The position numbers were made by a program, and so were the translations under genes. Shown here in pieces: positions 33,634-43,048 of a stretch of 64,000 nt of DNA; position 1 is the stretch's first letter, and each line of letters opens with the position of its first letter. The stretch covers positions 31,796 through 95,795 of the forward strand of contig NZ_CAXBCK010000004.1 in NCBI RefSeq assembly GCF_963974425.1, read 5' to 3'. A model generated the notes under the pieces. The model did no database searches, was not told the origin of the DNA, and was given only the letters and a program-made list of their open reading frames with translations. The DNA comes from Marixanthomonas sp963974425. GTDB taxonomy: Bacteria > Bacteroidota > Bacteroidia > Flavobacteriales > Flavobacteriaceae.

Positions 33634-34665
33634 TTACAGTTTCATTCGGGCTTGGGCCATAACATCATTTTTAGCAAAAACATGTTGCTTGTATTTTAAT
33701 TCCCCTACGATGGCTATCATTGCAGCGTTATCGGTACAGTATTCAAATTTTGGAATATGGGTAGTCCAACCGTATTTGTTTTCGGCTTCTTTCAAAGCTG
33801 TCCGAATTCCACTATTAGCCGAGACACCACCACCAATAGCAATTTCGGTAATACCGGTATGTTTAACAGCATTTTTAAGCTTATCCATTAAATACTCTAC
33901 AATTGTAAACTGCAAGCTAGCACAGACATCTTCCATGTTTTCTGAAATGAAATCTGGATTTTTATCCACTTGCTTTTCAATAAAATACAATACAGCAGTT
34001 TTTAAACCACTAAAGCTGAAATCCATGGGCTGTACTTTCGGTTTCGTAAACTTAAACGTGTTCGGATTTCCTTTTTGAGCATATGTATCAATTAAAGGGC
34101 CACCAGGATAGGGCAGACCTAAAAGTTTGGCCGATTTGTCAAACGCTTCGCCAACAGCATCATCAATGGTTTGACCAATCACTTCCATTTCAAAATAATT
34201 GGTCACTTTTACTATTTGAGTATGACCGCCACTAATTGTTAACGCCAAAAAAGGGAAGTTAGGCGTTGATTGTCCTTCTACTTTAATAAAATGGGCTAGA
34301 ATATGTGCCTGCATGTGGTTTACATCAATCAACGGAACACCCAATCCCATTGCTAAAGACTTTGAAAATGAGGTGCCTACCAACAACGAACCCATAAGTC
34401 CCGGACCCCTTGTAAAAGCTATGGCACTTAGTTGTTTTTTATCGATATTTGCTTTGCGTAAGGCTTGATGCACCACCGGTACAATATTTTGTTGATGGGC
34501 ACGGGAAGCAAGTTCTGGTACAACGCCTCCGTATTCTTCGTGTATTTGTTGTGTGGCAACAACATTAGAGAGTACAACACCGTTGTTAATTACAGCAGCA
34601 GCAGTATCATCACAGGAGGATTCAATACCAAGTATGTAACAATTATTATCAGTCAAATTAGGCAT
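33634..34665 (-). CDS. tsaD: tRNA N6-adenosine threonylcarbamoyltransferase TsaD
   Basis: 343 residues from ATG 34665. ASKHA-fold signatures are GIESSCDDTAAAV at the start, the metal-binding NHMQAHILAH, SGGHTQIV and the AIGGGVSANSGIR block. TsaD makes the t6A modification at A37 of ANN-decoding tRNAs with TsaB, TsaE and TsaC, none of which is in the window. The in-frame TTG at 34680 was rejected, since a TAATTTTG promoter box ends just before it. It leads a three-gene minus-strand operon with rsmE. Confidence 0.96.
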   Translation of the reverse strand: MPNLTDNNCYILGIESSCDDTAAAVINNGVVLSNVVATQQIHEEYGGVVPELASRAHQQNIVPVVHQALRKANIDKKQLSAIAFTRGPGLMGSLLVGTSFSKSLAMGLGVPLIDVNHMQAHILAHFIKVEGQSTPNFPFLALTISGGHTQIVKVTNYFEMEVIGQTIDDAVGEAFDKSAKLLGLPYPGGPLIDTYAQKGNPNTFKFTKPKVQPMDFSFSGLKTAVLYFIEKQVDKNPDFISENMEDVCASLQFTIVEYLMDKLKNAVKHTGITEIAIGGGVSANSGIRTALKEAENKYGWTTHIPKFEYCTDNAAMIAIVGELKYKQHVFAKNDVMAQARMKL

Positions 34666-34677
34666 ATTTATTGAAGT

Positions 34678-34709
34678 CAAAATTAAAACAATAAAAGCGT
34701 ATCAAAAAA
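34678..34709 (-). promoter_or_regulatory. Promoter of the tsaD-rsmE operon
   Basis: On the minus strand TTTTTTG (34709-34703), a 17-nt spacer and TAATTTTG (34685-34678) form a consensus Bacteroidota promoter. The tsaD ATG is 12 nt beyond the box, giving a leader of only about 6 nt. The promoter occupies most of the gap to tamB. Confidence 0.6.
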
Positions 34710-34736
34710 CTTCGTAAAATAATACTTCGCACCTTC

Positions 34737-37700
34737 GTGGCTATTGTCCTATTGCTCGTGCTCCTTATTGTTATTTTATCGATCCCTTCGGTACAAACCT
34801 TTATAGCCAACAAAGTTACTGATAACCTGAATGAAACCTACGGCACCGATATTAATATTAAGCGCTTAGGCCTCAACTGGAAAGGCGAAGTGGATATACG
34901 CGAAGTTTATATTGCTGATCACCATCAAGACACGTTAATTTATGCAAAAGAGCTACAAACCAACATTGTAAGTTTCCAAAATTTAATACAAGGCGATTTA
35001 GGTTTTGGCAACATCCACCTTACAGATTCAAAGCTTTATGTTACAACCTATATAGATGAAGAAACCGATAACCTTTCCATCTTTTCAGAAAAGTTCAATA
35101 CCGGAGAACCGCCTAGTGACAATCCCTTTACACTATTCAGCAATGATGTTCAACTGACCAATAGTCACATAAAAATCATCAATTACAATCTAGATACACC
35201 TGAAGTTTTTGACTTTACCAATGTAAATTTATTAGCAGATAATTTTAAAATTACTGGCCCTGACATTGATGCCAATATAAAAGAACTATCCTTAGATGCC
35301 CAACGCGGCTTCACCATTAAGAATTTGGAAACTGATTTTTCATATACCATGGAAAAGATGGAACTGAAAGAATTGACACTCCAGAGCGAACATTCTTTAA
35401 TTAAAGGGGAGATACTTCTAGATTATTCCGAAAATGGACTGGCAGACTTTGAAAATGATGTGAAAATTGACGCTACTTTTGAAGATTCTGAAGTTTCAAC
35501 AAACGATTTAAACGTTTTTTATGATGAATTCGGGAAAGATCAAATTATTATTCTTAACACCGATTTTGATGGAACACTGAATCAGTTTAACACGACGAAC
35601 ACTCGAATGGCTACTTCAAGCACGGTAATTCAAGGTGATTATACCTTTTCAAACTTATTGAAAGCCGCCGATGCGTTTTCAATTTCGTCTAAAAATCATA
35701 CTATTCAGACCAATTATTATGATTTACGTCGTTTCATGCCACGCGTTCTAGGTGATGTATTGCCAAATCAATTAAAAGATATTGGTGCTGTTACTTTTAA
35801 AGGAAATACCACGCTTACAGCCTCACAGTTGATTACCAATAGCGCTATAAACACCGGAGTTGGAAGTGCTAAAACCGATATTGAGTTAGGTAATATAACC
35901 GATTTTGATAATGCTTATTACAATGGAAAAGTAGAATTAAACGGATTAAATTTAGGAAAATTGGCGGGCACTACTTCTCTAGGGAAAGTGACTGCAAATC
36001 TTGATATTGAAGGAAGAGGGTTTACACAAGAAACCGTTAGTACATTAATTGAAGGAGCCATTTCATCATTTAATTTTGAAGGATATGAGTATAAGAATAT
36101 TGAAGTAACAGGAACCTTAAGAGACCCTGTTTTCAATGGAAACTTAACTATAAACGACCCTAATCTAAAAATGAACTTTGAAGGGTTAATAGATGTTTCA
36201 GAAGATTTTAATCAATATGACTTTGAAGCCAATGTAGAGTTCGCCGAGTTAAACAAACTAAACCTTATAAAACGGGATAGTGTGTCGGTATTCGTGGGTA
36301 ACATCGTGATGGATATGGATGGAACAACAGTAAATGACGCTGTTGGAACTATTTCGTTTAAAGAAACTTTCTACCAAACCGCTACAGATGATTACTTTTT
36401 TGATGATTTTGAAATCACTTCTACTTTTGAAGAAGAAGAACGGATTATCGCTATCAATTCCCCAGACATAATAACTGGGAGTATTAAAGGAAAGTATTTA
36501 ATTGAAGATATTCCCGATCTTTTCAGAAACGGTATTGGAAGTATTTATGCTAATTATATTCCAGGAGAAGTAACTACAAACCAATACATAGACTATGAGT
36601 TTGAAGTTTATAACAAAATTGTTGACCTTTTTGTTCCTCAATTAAAACTAGGAGATAATACCAAAGTTAAAGGTTCGGTATCATCAGACCAATCTAAGTT
36701 TAAACTTGATTTTCGTTCCCCTGAGTTATTACTGTACGACAATTATTTAGGTAAAGTAAATATTCAAGTAGATAATGATAACCCATTGTATAACACTTAC
36801 ATATCTGTAGATTCAGTTTATACTGGATTTTATAATGTAGTCGATGTAAATATCATCAATAAAACTATAAATGACACCTTATATCTACGTTCTGAATTTA
36901 AAGGAGGTGAAAAAAAAGAAGATCTTTTTAATCTCTCTTTATATCACACCATAAACCCAGACGGGAATTCGGTTGTTGGAGTGAAAAAATCTGACATTAC
37001 TTTTAAAGACAATGTTTGGTATTTAAATGAAGACAACAACAGCCTTAACAAAGTAGTTTTTGATGATAATTTTAAAGATATACGTATCGACTCGTTGGTA
37101 TTAAACCATAATAATGAAATTATCCAATTGTCAGGGCAGTTACGGGATTCCACCTATAAAAACCTGAAATTACGATTTAAGGATGTGAATATTGGCAATA
37201 TTACCCCAGAAGTTGACAGTCTTCGTTTAAAAGGAAATGTAAACGGAAAGCTCGATTTTCTTCAGCAAAATGGAGCGTATTACCCTAATTCATCTGTAAG
37301 TATTGATGGAGTTGAAATAAATGAAATTCCATTTGGCGATTTAAGTTTAGCTATTGAAGGAAACGAAGACCTGTCAAAATACAATATCAACACAACCCTA
37401 GTTAATAACGATGTTAAATCCATCAATGCCATAGGTTCGATAGATGTTTCTCCCGACAATCCAACTATAGATCTAAACGTAGCTTTAAACGAATTTAACA
37501 TGCAGGCATTCAGTCCCTTTGGTGCAGATGTTATAACCGACATCCGTGGTTTGATCACCGGAAGTGCAAAAGTTACCGGTAGTTACAAGTCTCCAGAAAT
37601 CAATGGGTTATTTAATCTAGAAAACAGCGGTTTAAAAGTTCCTTATCTAAATATTGATTTTGATTTGGAAAATGATGCAAAAGTAGTGATGACTAAAAAT

Positions 37701-39143
37701 AAAATTGCGCTAGATGCCATCACCATAACAGATACTAAATACAATACAAAAGGGACTTTTATAGGTAGTGCAAGCCATAAAGCCTTTGGCGATTGGAAAC
37801 TTGATATGGATATAAGCTCTAACAATCTATTGGTTTTAGACACACCTCCAGAAGAAGATGCTTTATACTACGGAACAGCATTTATTGACGGTACAGCCTC
37901 TATTAAAGGCCCTGTAGATGAATTAGTGATCGATGTAGTAGCGACCACCGAAGAGAACACCAGCTTTAAAATTCCATTAAGTGATGTGGCATCTATTGGT
38001 GATGATTCTTTTATAAAATTTCTTTCACCAGCAGAAAAAGAAGCGCGTGTTAGTGGCGAAACATTAGTTACAGAAGACCCCAAAGGACTCTCTATTAACT
38101 TTGAATTAGATATCAACGAAAAGGCCGAAGTAGAGGTAGTAGTCGATAAAACGAACAACTCTACTTTAAAAGGGCGTGGAGCGGGAATCTTATTGATTGA
38201 ACTCAACACCTTAGGAAAATTCAATATGTGGGGAGATTTCTTGGTCATTGATGGAGATTTTGACTTTAGATATGGCGGAATCATCCAAAAAAATATTGAG
38301 GTTGTTTCTGGAGGAAGTATCAACTGGAATGGCGATCCAGAACGCGCCCAATTAGACCTTACTGCTAAATATGAAACCGATGCAAACCCGTCAATACTTC
38401 TAGACAATCCAACGGTAAACCGTAAAATACCGGTAAATGTGCTGGTTGATCTTACTGGAGAACTAATACAACCAGATATTAATTTTAGAATTGATTTCCC
38501 GAGGGTGAGTTCAGTAGTTAAGAGTGAGCTGGACTATAAGCTTCAAAACGAAGAATTGATGGAAAAACAAGCCCTGTTTTTAATCGCCTCAGGAAATTTT
38601 GTAAACGATAATTACGGTGGTGCCAATTTGGGTACAGGCGCATTAGTAGAGCGTGTTTCAGGCTTGGTAAATGAATTGTTTGCAGATCAGGATAGTAAAT
38701 TCAGCGTTGGTTTAGATTACTCACAAGGTAGTAGGTTACCAGATCAAGAAACTGCAGATCGGTTTGGTATTACGCTTTCCACACAAATAAACGAACGAAT
38801 TTTAATAAATGGAAAAGTAGGAGTTCCTGTTGGCGGTGTGAATGAAACTGCCGTTGCAGGAGATATTGAAGTGCAATGGTTGGTAAATGAAGACGGGAGT
38901 TTACGAATGAAATTCTTTAATCGTCAAGCAGATCTACAGTTTATTGGGGAAGATCAGATATTTGAACAAGGTGCAGGAATATCTTATTCGGTAGATTTTG
39001 ACACCTTCCGTGAGTTGGTTAACAAGCTGTTTAATAAAAATCTGACGTTAGAATCTGAAGAGGAAGAAAAAATTCCAGCCACTCCTGGTGATGACGAAAT
39101 TCCTGTAAACTTTAATACACAGGCTACAGAGCAAGAAGAGTAG
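34737..39143 (+). CDS. tamB: TamB/DUF490 family translocation-assembly protein
   Basis: 1468 residues. An N-terminal helix (AIVLLLVLLIVILSIPSVQ) anchors the protein in the inner membrane. A very long beta-rich, repetitive body follows, and the C-terminal DUF490 domain (about 1090-1440) contains the GRGAGILLIELNTLGKFNMWGDF-type strand region and a VGLDYSQGSR segment. TamB proteins form hydrophobic grooves across the periplasm and are implicated in lipid or OMP delivery. The GTG at 34737 is the only usual start after an in-frame stop at about 34692. The frame upstream encodes a basic KRIKKLRKIILRTF-like stretch expected in the family N-terminus, so the true start is uncertain. Divergent from tsaD. 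Confidence 0.93.
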   Translation: MAIVLLLVLLIVILSIPSVQTFIANKVTDNLNETYGTDINIKRLGLNWKGEVDIREVYIADHHQDTLIYAKELQTNIVSFQNLIQGDLGFGNIHLTDSKLYVTTYIDEETDNLSIFSEKFNTGEPPSDNPFTLFSNDVQLTNSHIKIINYNLDTPEVFDFTNVNLLADNFKITGPDIDANIKELSLDAQRGFTIKNLETDFSYTMEKMELKELTLQSEHSLIKGEILLDYSENGLADFENDVKIDATFEDSEVSTNDLNVFYDEFGKDQIIILNTDFDGTLNQFNTTNTRMATSSTVIQGDYTFSNLLKAADAFSISSKNHTIQTNYYDLRRFMPRVLGDVLPNQLKDIGAVTFKGNTTLTASQLITNSAINTGVGSAKTDIELGNITDFDNAYYNGKVELNGLNLGKLAGTTSLGKVTANLDIEGRGFTQETVSTLIEGAISSFNFEGYEYKNIEVTGTLRDPVFNGNLTINDPNLKMNFEGLIDVSEDFNQYDFEANVEFAELNKLNLIKRDSVSVFVGNIVMDMDGTTVNDAVGTISFKETFYQTATDDYFFDDFEITSTFEEEERIIAINSPDIITGSIKGKYLIEDIPDLFRNGIGSIYANYIPGEVTTNQYIDYEFEVYNKIVDLFVPQLKLGDNTKVKGSVSSDQSKFKLDFRSPELLLYDNYLGKVNIQVDNDNPLYNTYISVDSVYTGFYNVVDVNIINKTINDTLYLRSEFKGGEKKEDLFNLSLYHTINPDGNSVVGVKKSDITFKDNVWYLNEDNNSLNKVVFDDNFKDIRIDSLVLNHNNEIIQLSGQLRDSTYKNLKLRFKDVNIGNITPEVDSLRLKGNVNGKLDFLQQNGAYYPNSSVSIDGVEINEIPFGDLSLAIEGNEDLSKYNINTTLVNNDVKSINAIGSIDVSPDNPTIDLNVALNEFNMQAFSPFGADVITDIRGLITGSAKVTGSYKSPEINGLFNLENSGLKVPYLNIDFDLENDAKVVMTKNKIALDAITITDTKYNTKGTFIGSASHKAFGDWKLDMDISSNNLLVLDTPPEEDALYYGTAFIDGTASIKGPVDELVIDVVATTEENTSFKIPLSDVASIGDDSFIKFLSPAEKEARVSGETLVTEDPKGLSINFELDINEKAEVEVVVDKTNNSTLKGRGAGILLIELNTLGKFNMWGDFLVIDGDFDFRYGGIIQKNIEVVSGGSINWNGDPERAQLDLTAKYETDANPSILLDNPTVNRKIPVNVLVDLTGELIQPDINFRIDFPRVSSVVKSELDYKLQNEELMEKQALFLIASGNFVNDNYGGANLGTGALVERVSGLVNELFADQDSKFSVGLDYSQGSRLPDQETADRFGITLSTQINERILINGKVGVPVGGVNETAVAGDIEVQWLVNEDGSLRMKFFNRQADLQFIGEDQIFEQGAGISYSVDFDTFRELVNKLFNKNLTLESEEEEKIPATPGDDEIPVNFNTQATEQEE

Positions 39144-39155
39144 ACTTTTACTTAT

Positions 39156-39542
39156 TTAAAGCGAAGCAATCATTGAAATTTCCACATTTACAAACTTTGG
39201 TAAATTAGCAACTTCAACTGTTTCACGAGCTGGGGCAGTGGCTTCATCAAAATAGGTGGCGTATATCTCATTAATGGCTGCAAAGTTGTTCATATCGCTA
39301 ATAAAGATGGATGATTTCAACACGTTTTCAAAAGTCATTCCAGCTTCAGCTAAAACAGCTTTCATGTTTTCCATCACCAGTTTAGTTTCAGCTTTAATAT
39401 CATCTGTAACCAAATCTCCAGTTTTAGGATCAATAGCAATTTGCCCAGAAGTAAATAACATTCCTCCCTTTAGTACAGCTTGATTATAGGGTCCAATAGG
39501 AGCAGGGGCGTTGTTCGTTTGTATTATTTTTTTCATATTCAT
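39156..39542 (-). CDS. RidA family enamine/imine deaminase
   Basis: 128 residues. The N-terminal APAPIGPYNQAV and the conserved arginine in APARETVEVANLPKF are the RidA hallmarks. RidA hydrolyses reactive 2-aminoacrylate and related enamines released by PLP enzymes. ATG 39542 and ATG 39536 are both usable (MNMKK or MKK). In many relatives RidA directly follows lptD; here a lipoprotein gene and a repeat lie between them. It converges with tamB, whose stop is 12 nt away. Confidence 0.94.
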   Translation of the reverse strand: MNMKKIIQTNNAPAPIGPYNQAVLKGGMLFTSGQIAIDPKTGDLVTDDIKAETKLVMENMKAVLAEAGMTFENVLKSSIFISDMNNFAAINEIYATYFDEATAPARETVEVANLPKFVNVEISMIASL

Positions 39543-39580
39543 CAGGATTAATGCTTTTTAGAACGGTTTTATTACCATAT

Positions 39581-40057
39581 TTAATTTTGCAAAACTTTTA
39601 AAACTCGTTCTTTTAAATTCTTATCTTCTTTATCGCTCAAGAATATTATCGTTGGTCCAAAGGTATTATAAATTGCCAATAATCCGTATTCTTGATTAAA
39701 CAAAATCGGTCCAGTTCCGTCAGGATATGGATCTTTTAAATCATACAATGCGAAGTCATTCTTCGAGAGATTTGGCTCGGTAAACACCCGTTTGTTCTTT
39801 CTACCAAATTCCTCCGATCCAAAATACAAATCGTTAGAGACTTTGTTAAATTTTACTGAAATTGTTTTAGAACTATCTTGTTGACTTATGTATTTATAAA
39901 TAAAATAATTCTCTTTTTTTGAAATAGTCCCGTCAAACTTTTCAGTTTTTAATAAAGTTATACCATTAAAAATTGAAGCCTTTCTTTGAAAACTTTTGTT
40001 CTTTTCATTACAACCAGATAAAATTAGTACTATTATGAAAAAGATTATTTTGTTCAT
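39581..40057 (-). CDS. Small hypothetical lipoprotein
   Basis: 158 residues. A signal peptide ends in the lipobox ILSGC (C16), and the cysteine is followed by NEKNKSF without an acidic stretch, so periplasmic retention is more likely than surface export. The mature part is beta-rich and lysine-rich, with no family I recognise. The gene sits alone between lptD and ridA, with 155 nt upstream and a heptamer repeat at 40180-40207. It may be an insertion between genes that are normally adjacent. Confidence 0.7.
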   Translation of the reverse strand: MNKIIFFIIVLILSGCNEKNKSFQRKASIFNGITLLKTEKFDGTISKKENYFIYKYISQQDSSKTISVKFNKVSNDLYFGSEEFGRKNKRVFTEPNLSKNDFALYDLKDPYPDGTGPILFNQEYGLLAIYNTFGPTIIFLSDKEDKNLKERVLKVLQN

Positions 40058-40179
40058 GGCGAATGTATGTCAGCGTGTTTATAAAATATTTTCTTAAACT
40101 AGCGCTATTTCTCTTATTAGTAATTTTGCTATTATAAGTAATATTTAAACTATAGTTTAGAAAATATAACTTCCGGCTT

Positions 40180-40207
40180 CCAGCACCCAGCATCCAGCAT
40201 CCAGCAC
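40180..40207. repeat. Heptamer tandem repeat (four CCAGCAY units)
   Basis: Four consecutive 7-nt units, CCAGCAC, CCAGCAT, CCAGCAT, CCAGCAC, differ only at the last base. They start 6 nt downstream of the lptD stop codon (minus strand) and are followed on that strand by AAGCCGGAAG. It could be a short intergenic repeat element or a slippage-prone tract; there are too few and too short units for a CRISPR. Confidence 0.8.
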
Positions 40208-40212
40208 CTTAT

Positions 40213-42921
40213 TTACAACTGCTGATCCGGCTCTCTTCGCTTGTCGTATTTAATATCGCTTAATACGGAAGATTTTATCCCGATGAAGAAATACCAAGAT
40301 GTGTTGATACTTCCAATAGGCGTCCAATTAAAACTCATTTGCCAGCTTTCTAAATCTCGTTGAAACCTAAACTGCGTTAAAGTAATTCCTTTATTTTTAA
40401 AATCGTACCCTGAGGAAACACCTACCGTCCATCGAGGTGATAATTCTAAATTAGAACTAAACATTAACGATTGAGAGGATATTTCGTTTTCTCGTGTTCT
40501 GTTGGAATATGTCATCGTGTAAGCAAGTCTAAAATCCCAAGGAATATCATAGTTATACCAAGCTTTTTCAGTTGCATCTTCATCTTCTTCGTCGTCTTTA
40601 TAAAGTCTATTGTCATCTATATCGCGAACATCGCCAAACAAATCATCTGGCCTTCCACCATTTCTGAAGGTCTCATTATCAAGACGGTCTTTGTTTTCTG
40701 AATCTACTTCCAAATCCTTACTTGAAAAAGAGTAATTGATACTAATGTTGGCATTTGTAAGCCTAAATAGGCTTCCACCGTTATCAATGTTGAATTTATC
40801 AATTCGTTGATTGCTGTTGTTTAGTGCGTAAGGATCTAGGCTTCCATTGAAGTTAAAGTCTAGTTTATCAACTACTGGAATGCTTCCGCTAAAGTTTACC
40901 GGACTCCATTGTAAGGAATCACCGGCAACATTATAAGCTGTAGAAAAATTAAGATTATTAAGCAGTTTAACTTTTTTAGGTTCGGTCGCAGTAGTGTCTT
41001 TATCTCGCACTTTGGCTTCAAGGGTATTACTTAGGGATAACCCGATACTGCTCGAAAATGTTTTACCTGGAGCGCCGTATAATGTATTCTGAAAACGGGA
41101 ATACTCTACCACTTCGTCATTTACTTCTGGATCTGCACTTGGGACCACGTAATCATCATAATATTGATCAAAAGCTGGGTTGACACCAAAACTTATTGAA
41201 GGACGCATCACGTGACGTAAGGCCTGTATTTTTTTATCTTTTCCGAAGTTAAACGTACCGTACACTGTTGTTCCTAAACTAGTAGAAAAGTTATACGTCA
41301 TATATCGATCAAAACCGGGAATAGTATCTGTTACTACACCGCCAACTCCATCATTTGCCGTAGCGTCATAGCGTTGATCAAAGGTCTTTAACGTCCAAGT
41401 TTCTTGTAAACGTGTACTAGCCGATGCACTTAGGTAGTTTAATATCTTGAAATTAGTGCTTATAGGTATACTATGTTGAGCACCTACTAAAGCATTATCG
41501 AACATTTCAGGTTTAAAAAACAAAGAATCTGTTGTTTGTATCCTGTTTTCTGCAGCCACATCATATTGAAGGTTGATATTGTCTATTATTCCTTTTTTGG
41601 TTCCCACTTTTGGAGCAAACGGAAAGATACGGGATACACTCGCCGTAACATTTGGCAAGGACATATTAATTGTCTGCGTATTGGTGTTTTGCGAATGCGT
41701 ACCAGCTACCGAGAAGTTAACCTGTGGCTCACCCTCGAAAGTCTTGGTGTATGAAACAGAAGAACTTAATGTATTAACAAGAGCGCTTGCATTATTGGTT
41801 TGGTTAATCGATTGTTGGAAATACCGGCTACTACCTAAGTTTACCGATGCCGAAAATCGTGAACTGGGACTGGCTTTTTGGTCCTGTGTATGATTCCACC
41901 GGATATTGTAAACTGAACTTTGACTGAAATCTGGGAAGCCACGTTCCCCATCAATCAAGTTTTCATAGCGTACGCTTACATTTCCTCTAAATTTATATCG
42001 CAGCGCATAGGATGATTCCGCTCTAAGTCCATAACTACCATTTGTATAATAATCCCCTAAAAACGTGAGATCAACATAATCATTGACAGCAAAATAATAC
42101 CCTCCGTTCTGCAGGAAAAAACCTCGTCGGCTTTGTTCACCAAAACTTGGAATGATAAAACCTGAAGCTCTGTCTTCGGTTAATGGAAAAAAGGCAAAAG
42201 GCAATCCAATTGGTGTAGGCACATCAGCAATATACATATTAGTCAACCCTGTTACAATTTTCTTTTGAGGAACAAATTTGGCCTTTCTGGTATAAAAATA
42301 ATATTCGGGATCGTCTATATTTTTTGAAGTGGTAAACTTTACATTCCGAAGAAACACAACAGAATCATTTACTTTTTTTGTTACTTCAGCAATAACATTA
42401 AAGCCATTTTGCTCGGTACGCGAATTGTAAACCAATGCTTTTTCACTGTCAAAGTTAAACCGAATGGAATCTGGTTTTACTTCGTTTTGAGCCTGTACAA
42501 AAACTGGTTTCTGGCTATAAACTCCCGCGCTGTCAATTCCTTTGGCATACACTTCATTTTTATTGTAATCTAATATTATGTAGCCAGCATCAATGCGCAT
42601 ATCGCCATAAACAATATAAGCTTTGTTGTACATATACACCTTATTTTGTTTCCGGTCTATATATACGTAATCTTCGCCATAATAATCAACTACATCGGTC
42701 AGCAGTTCTTTTTTAGGTTTTACAGTATCTGTTTTTACCGTATCATTGAGCACCTCATTTAGCTCTTTCGTAACGTTTATTATACTTGGATTGAGGGTGT
42801 CTTGTTCGGTTTCAATAGGAATATCCACTTCATTTTTGGGAGGGATATCCTGTGCGTGCATCGTTATGCTACAAAAGAGTATAACAAGTACTGTTGAAAA
42901 AATTTGCCGATGTGTTTGCAA
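40213..42921 (-). CDS. lptD: LPS-assembly outer-membrane protein LptD
   Basis: 902 residues. A signal sequence leads to MHAQDIPP, then an N-terminal OstA-like jellyroll (about 75-200, with YYGEDYVYIDRKQNKVYM and DAGYIILDYN). A long C-terminal beta-barrel follows, with GLPFAFFPLTEDRASGFIIPSFGE, the block shared by LptD barrels. It inserts LPS into the outer leaflet together with LptE. The start is a TTG at 42921; no ATG exists between it and a TAATTTTG promoter box at 42968. It is divergent from the amidase gene. Only its upstream partner genes in the Lpt route are missing from the window. Confidence 0.93.
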   Translation of the reverse strand: MQTHRQIFSTVLVILFCSITMHAQDIPPKNEVDIPIETEQDTLNPSIINVTKELNEVLNDTVKTDTVKPKKELLTDVVDYYGEDYVYIDRKQNKVYMYNKAYIVYGDMRIDAGYIILDYNKNEVYAKGIDSAGVYSQKPVFVQAQNEVKPDSIRFNFDSEKALVYNSRTEQNGFNVIAEVTKKVNDSVVFLRNVKFTTSKNIDDPEYYFYTRKAKFVPQKKIVTGLTNMYIADVPTPIGLPFAFFPLTEDRASGFIIPSFGEQSRRGFFLQNGGYYFAVNDYVDLTFLGDYYTNGSYGLRAESSYALRYKFRGNVSVRYENLIDGERGFPDFSQSSVYNIRWNHTQDQKASPSSRFSASVNLGSSRYFQQSINQTNNASALVNTLSSSVSYTKTFEGEPQVNFSVAGTHSQNTNTQTINMSLPNVTASVSRIFPFAPKVGTKKGIIDNINLQYDVAAENRIQTTDSLFFKPEMFDNALVGAQHSIPISTNFKILNYLSASASTRLQETWTLKTFDQRYDATANDGVGGVVTDTIPGFDRYMTYNFSTSLGTTVYGTFNFGKDKKIQALRHVMRPSISFGVNPAFDQYYDDYVVPSADPEVNDEVVEYSRFQNTLYGAPGKTFSSSIGLSLSNTLEAKVRDKDTTATEPKKVKLLNNLNFSTAYNVAGDSLQWSPVNFSGSIPVVDKLDFNFNGSLDPYALNNSNQRIDKFNIDNGGSLFRLTNANISINYSFSSKDLEVDSENKDRLDNETFRNGGRPDDLFGDVRDIDDNRLYKDDEEDEDATEKAWYNYDIPWDFRLAYTMTYSNRTRENEISSQSLMFSSNLELSPRWTVGVSSGYDFKNKGITLTQFRFQRDLESWQMSFNWTPIGSINTSWYFFIGIKSSVLSDIKYDKRREPDQQL

Positions 42922-42967
42922 TGCTACGATGCTATTTTTTGTAGATTTGGCTTAGTTTTTGAAACTT

Positions 42968-42975
42968 CAAAATTA
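42968..42975 (-). promoter_or_regulatory. -7 promoter element for lptD
   Basis: Read on the minus strand it is TAATTTTG, matching TAnnTTTG exactly. It gives a leader of about 40 nt before the TTG start of lptD. No distal TTG with proper spacing is visible. Confidence 0.45.
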
Positions 42976-43048
42976 AGCATATTTTTTGGCTTTGTTTTTT
43001 AAAAATACAATATTTAAAATATCAATGAATATAGTCCGTTCTACCGTT

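Noticed and set aside
37868..38407. Long antisense frame (179 residues) inside tamB
   Set aside because: It lies fully opposite the DUF490 domain, is serine/proline-rich with no domain, and has no promoter; this is a shadow of the real gene.
40180..40207. Possible CRISPR array
   Set aside because: Units are 7 nt long, directly joined, with no spacers, and no cas genes are near.
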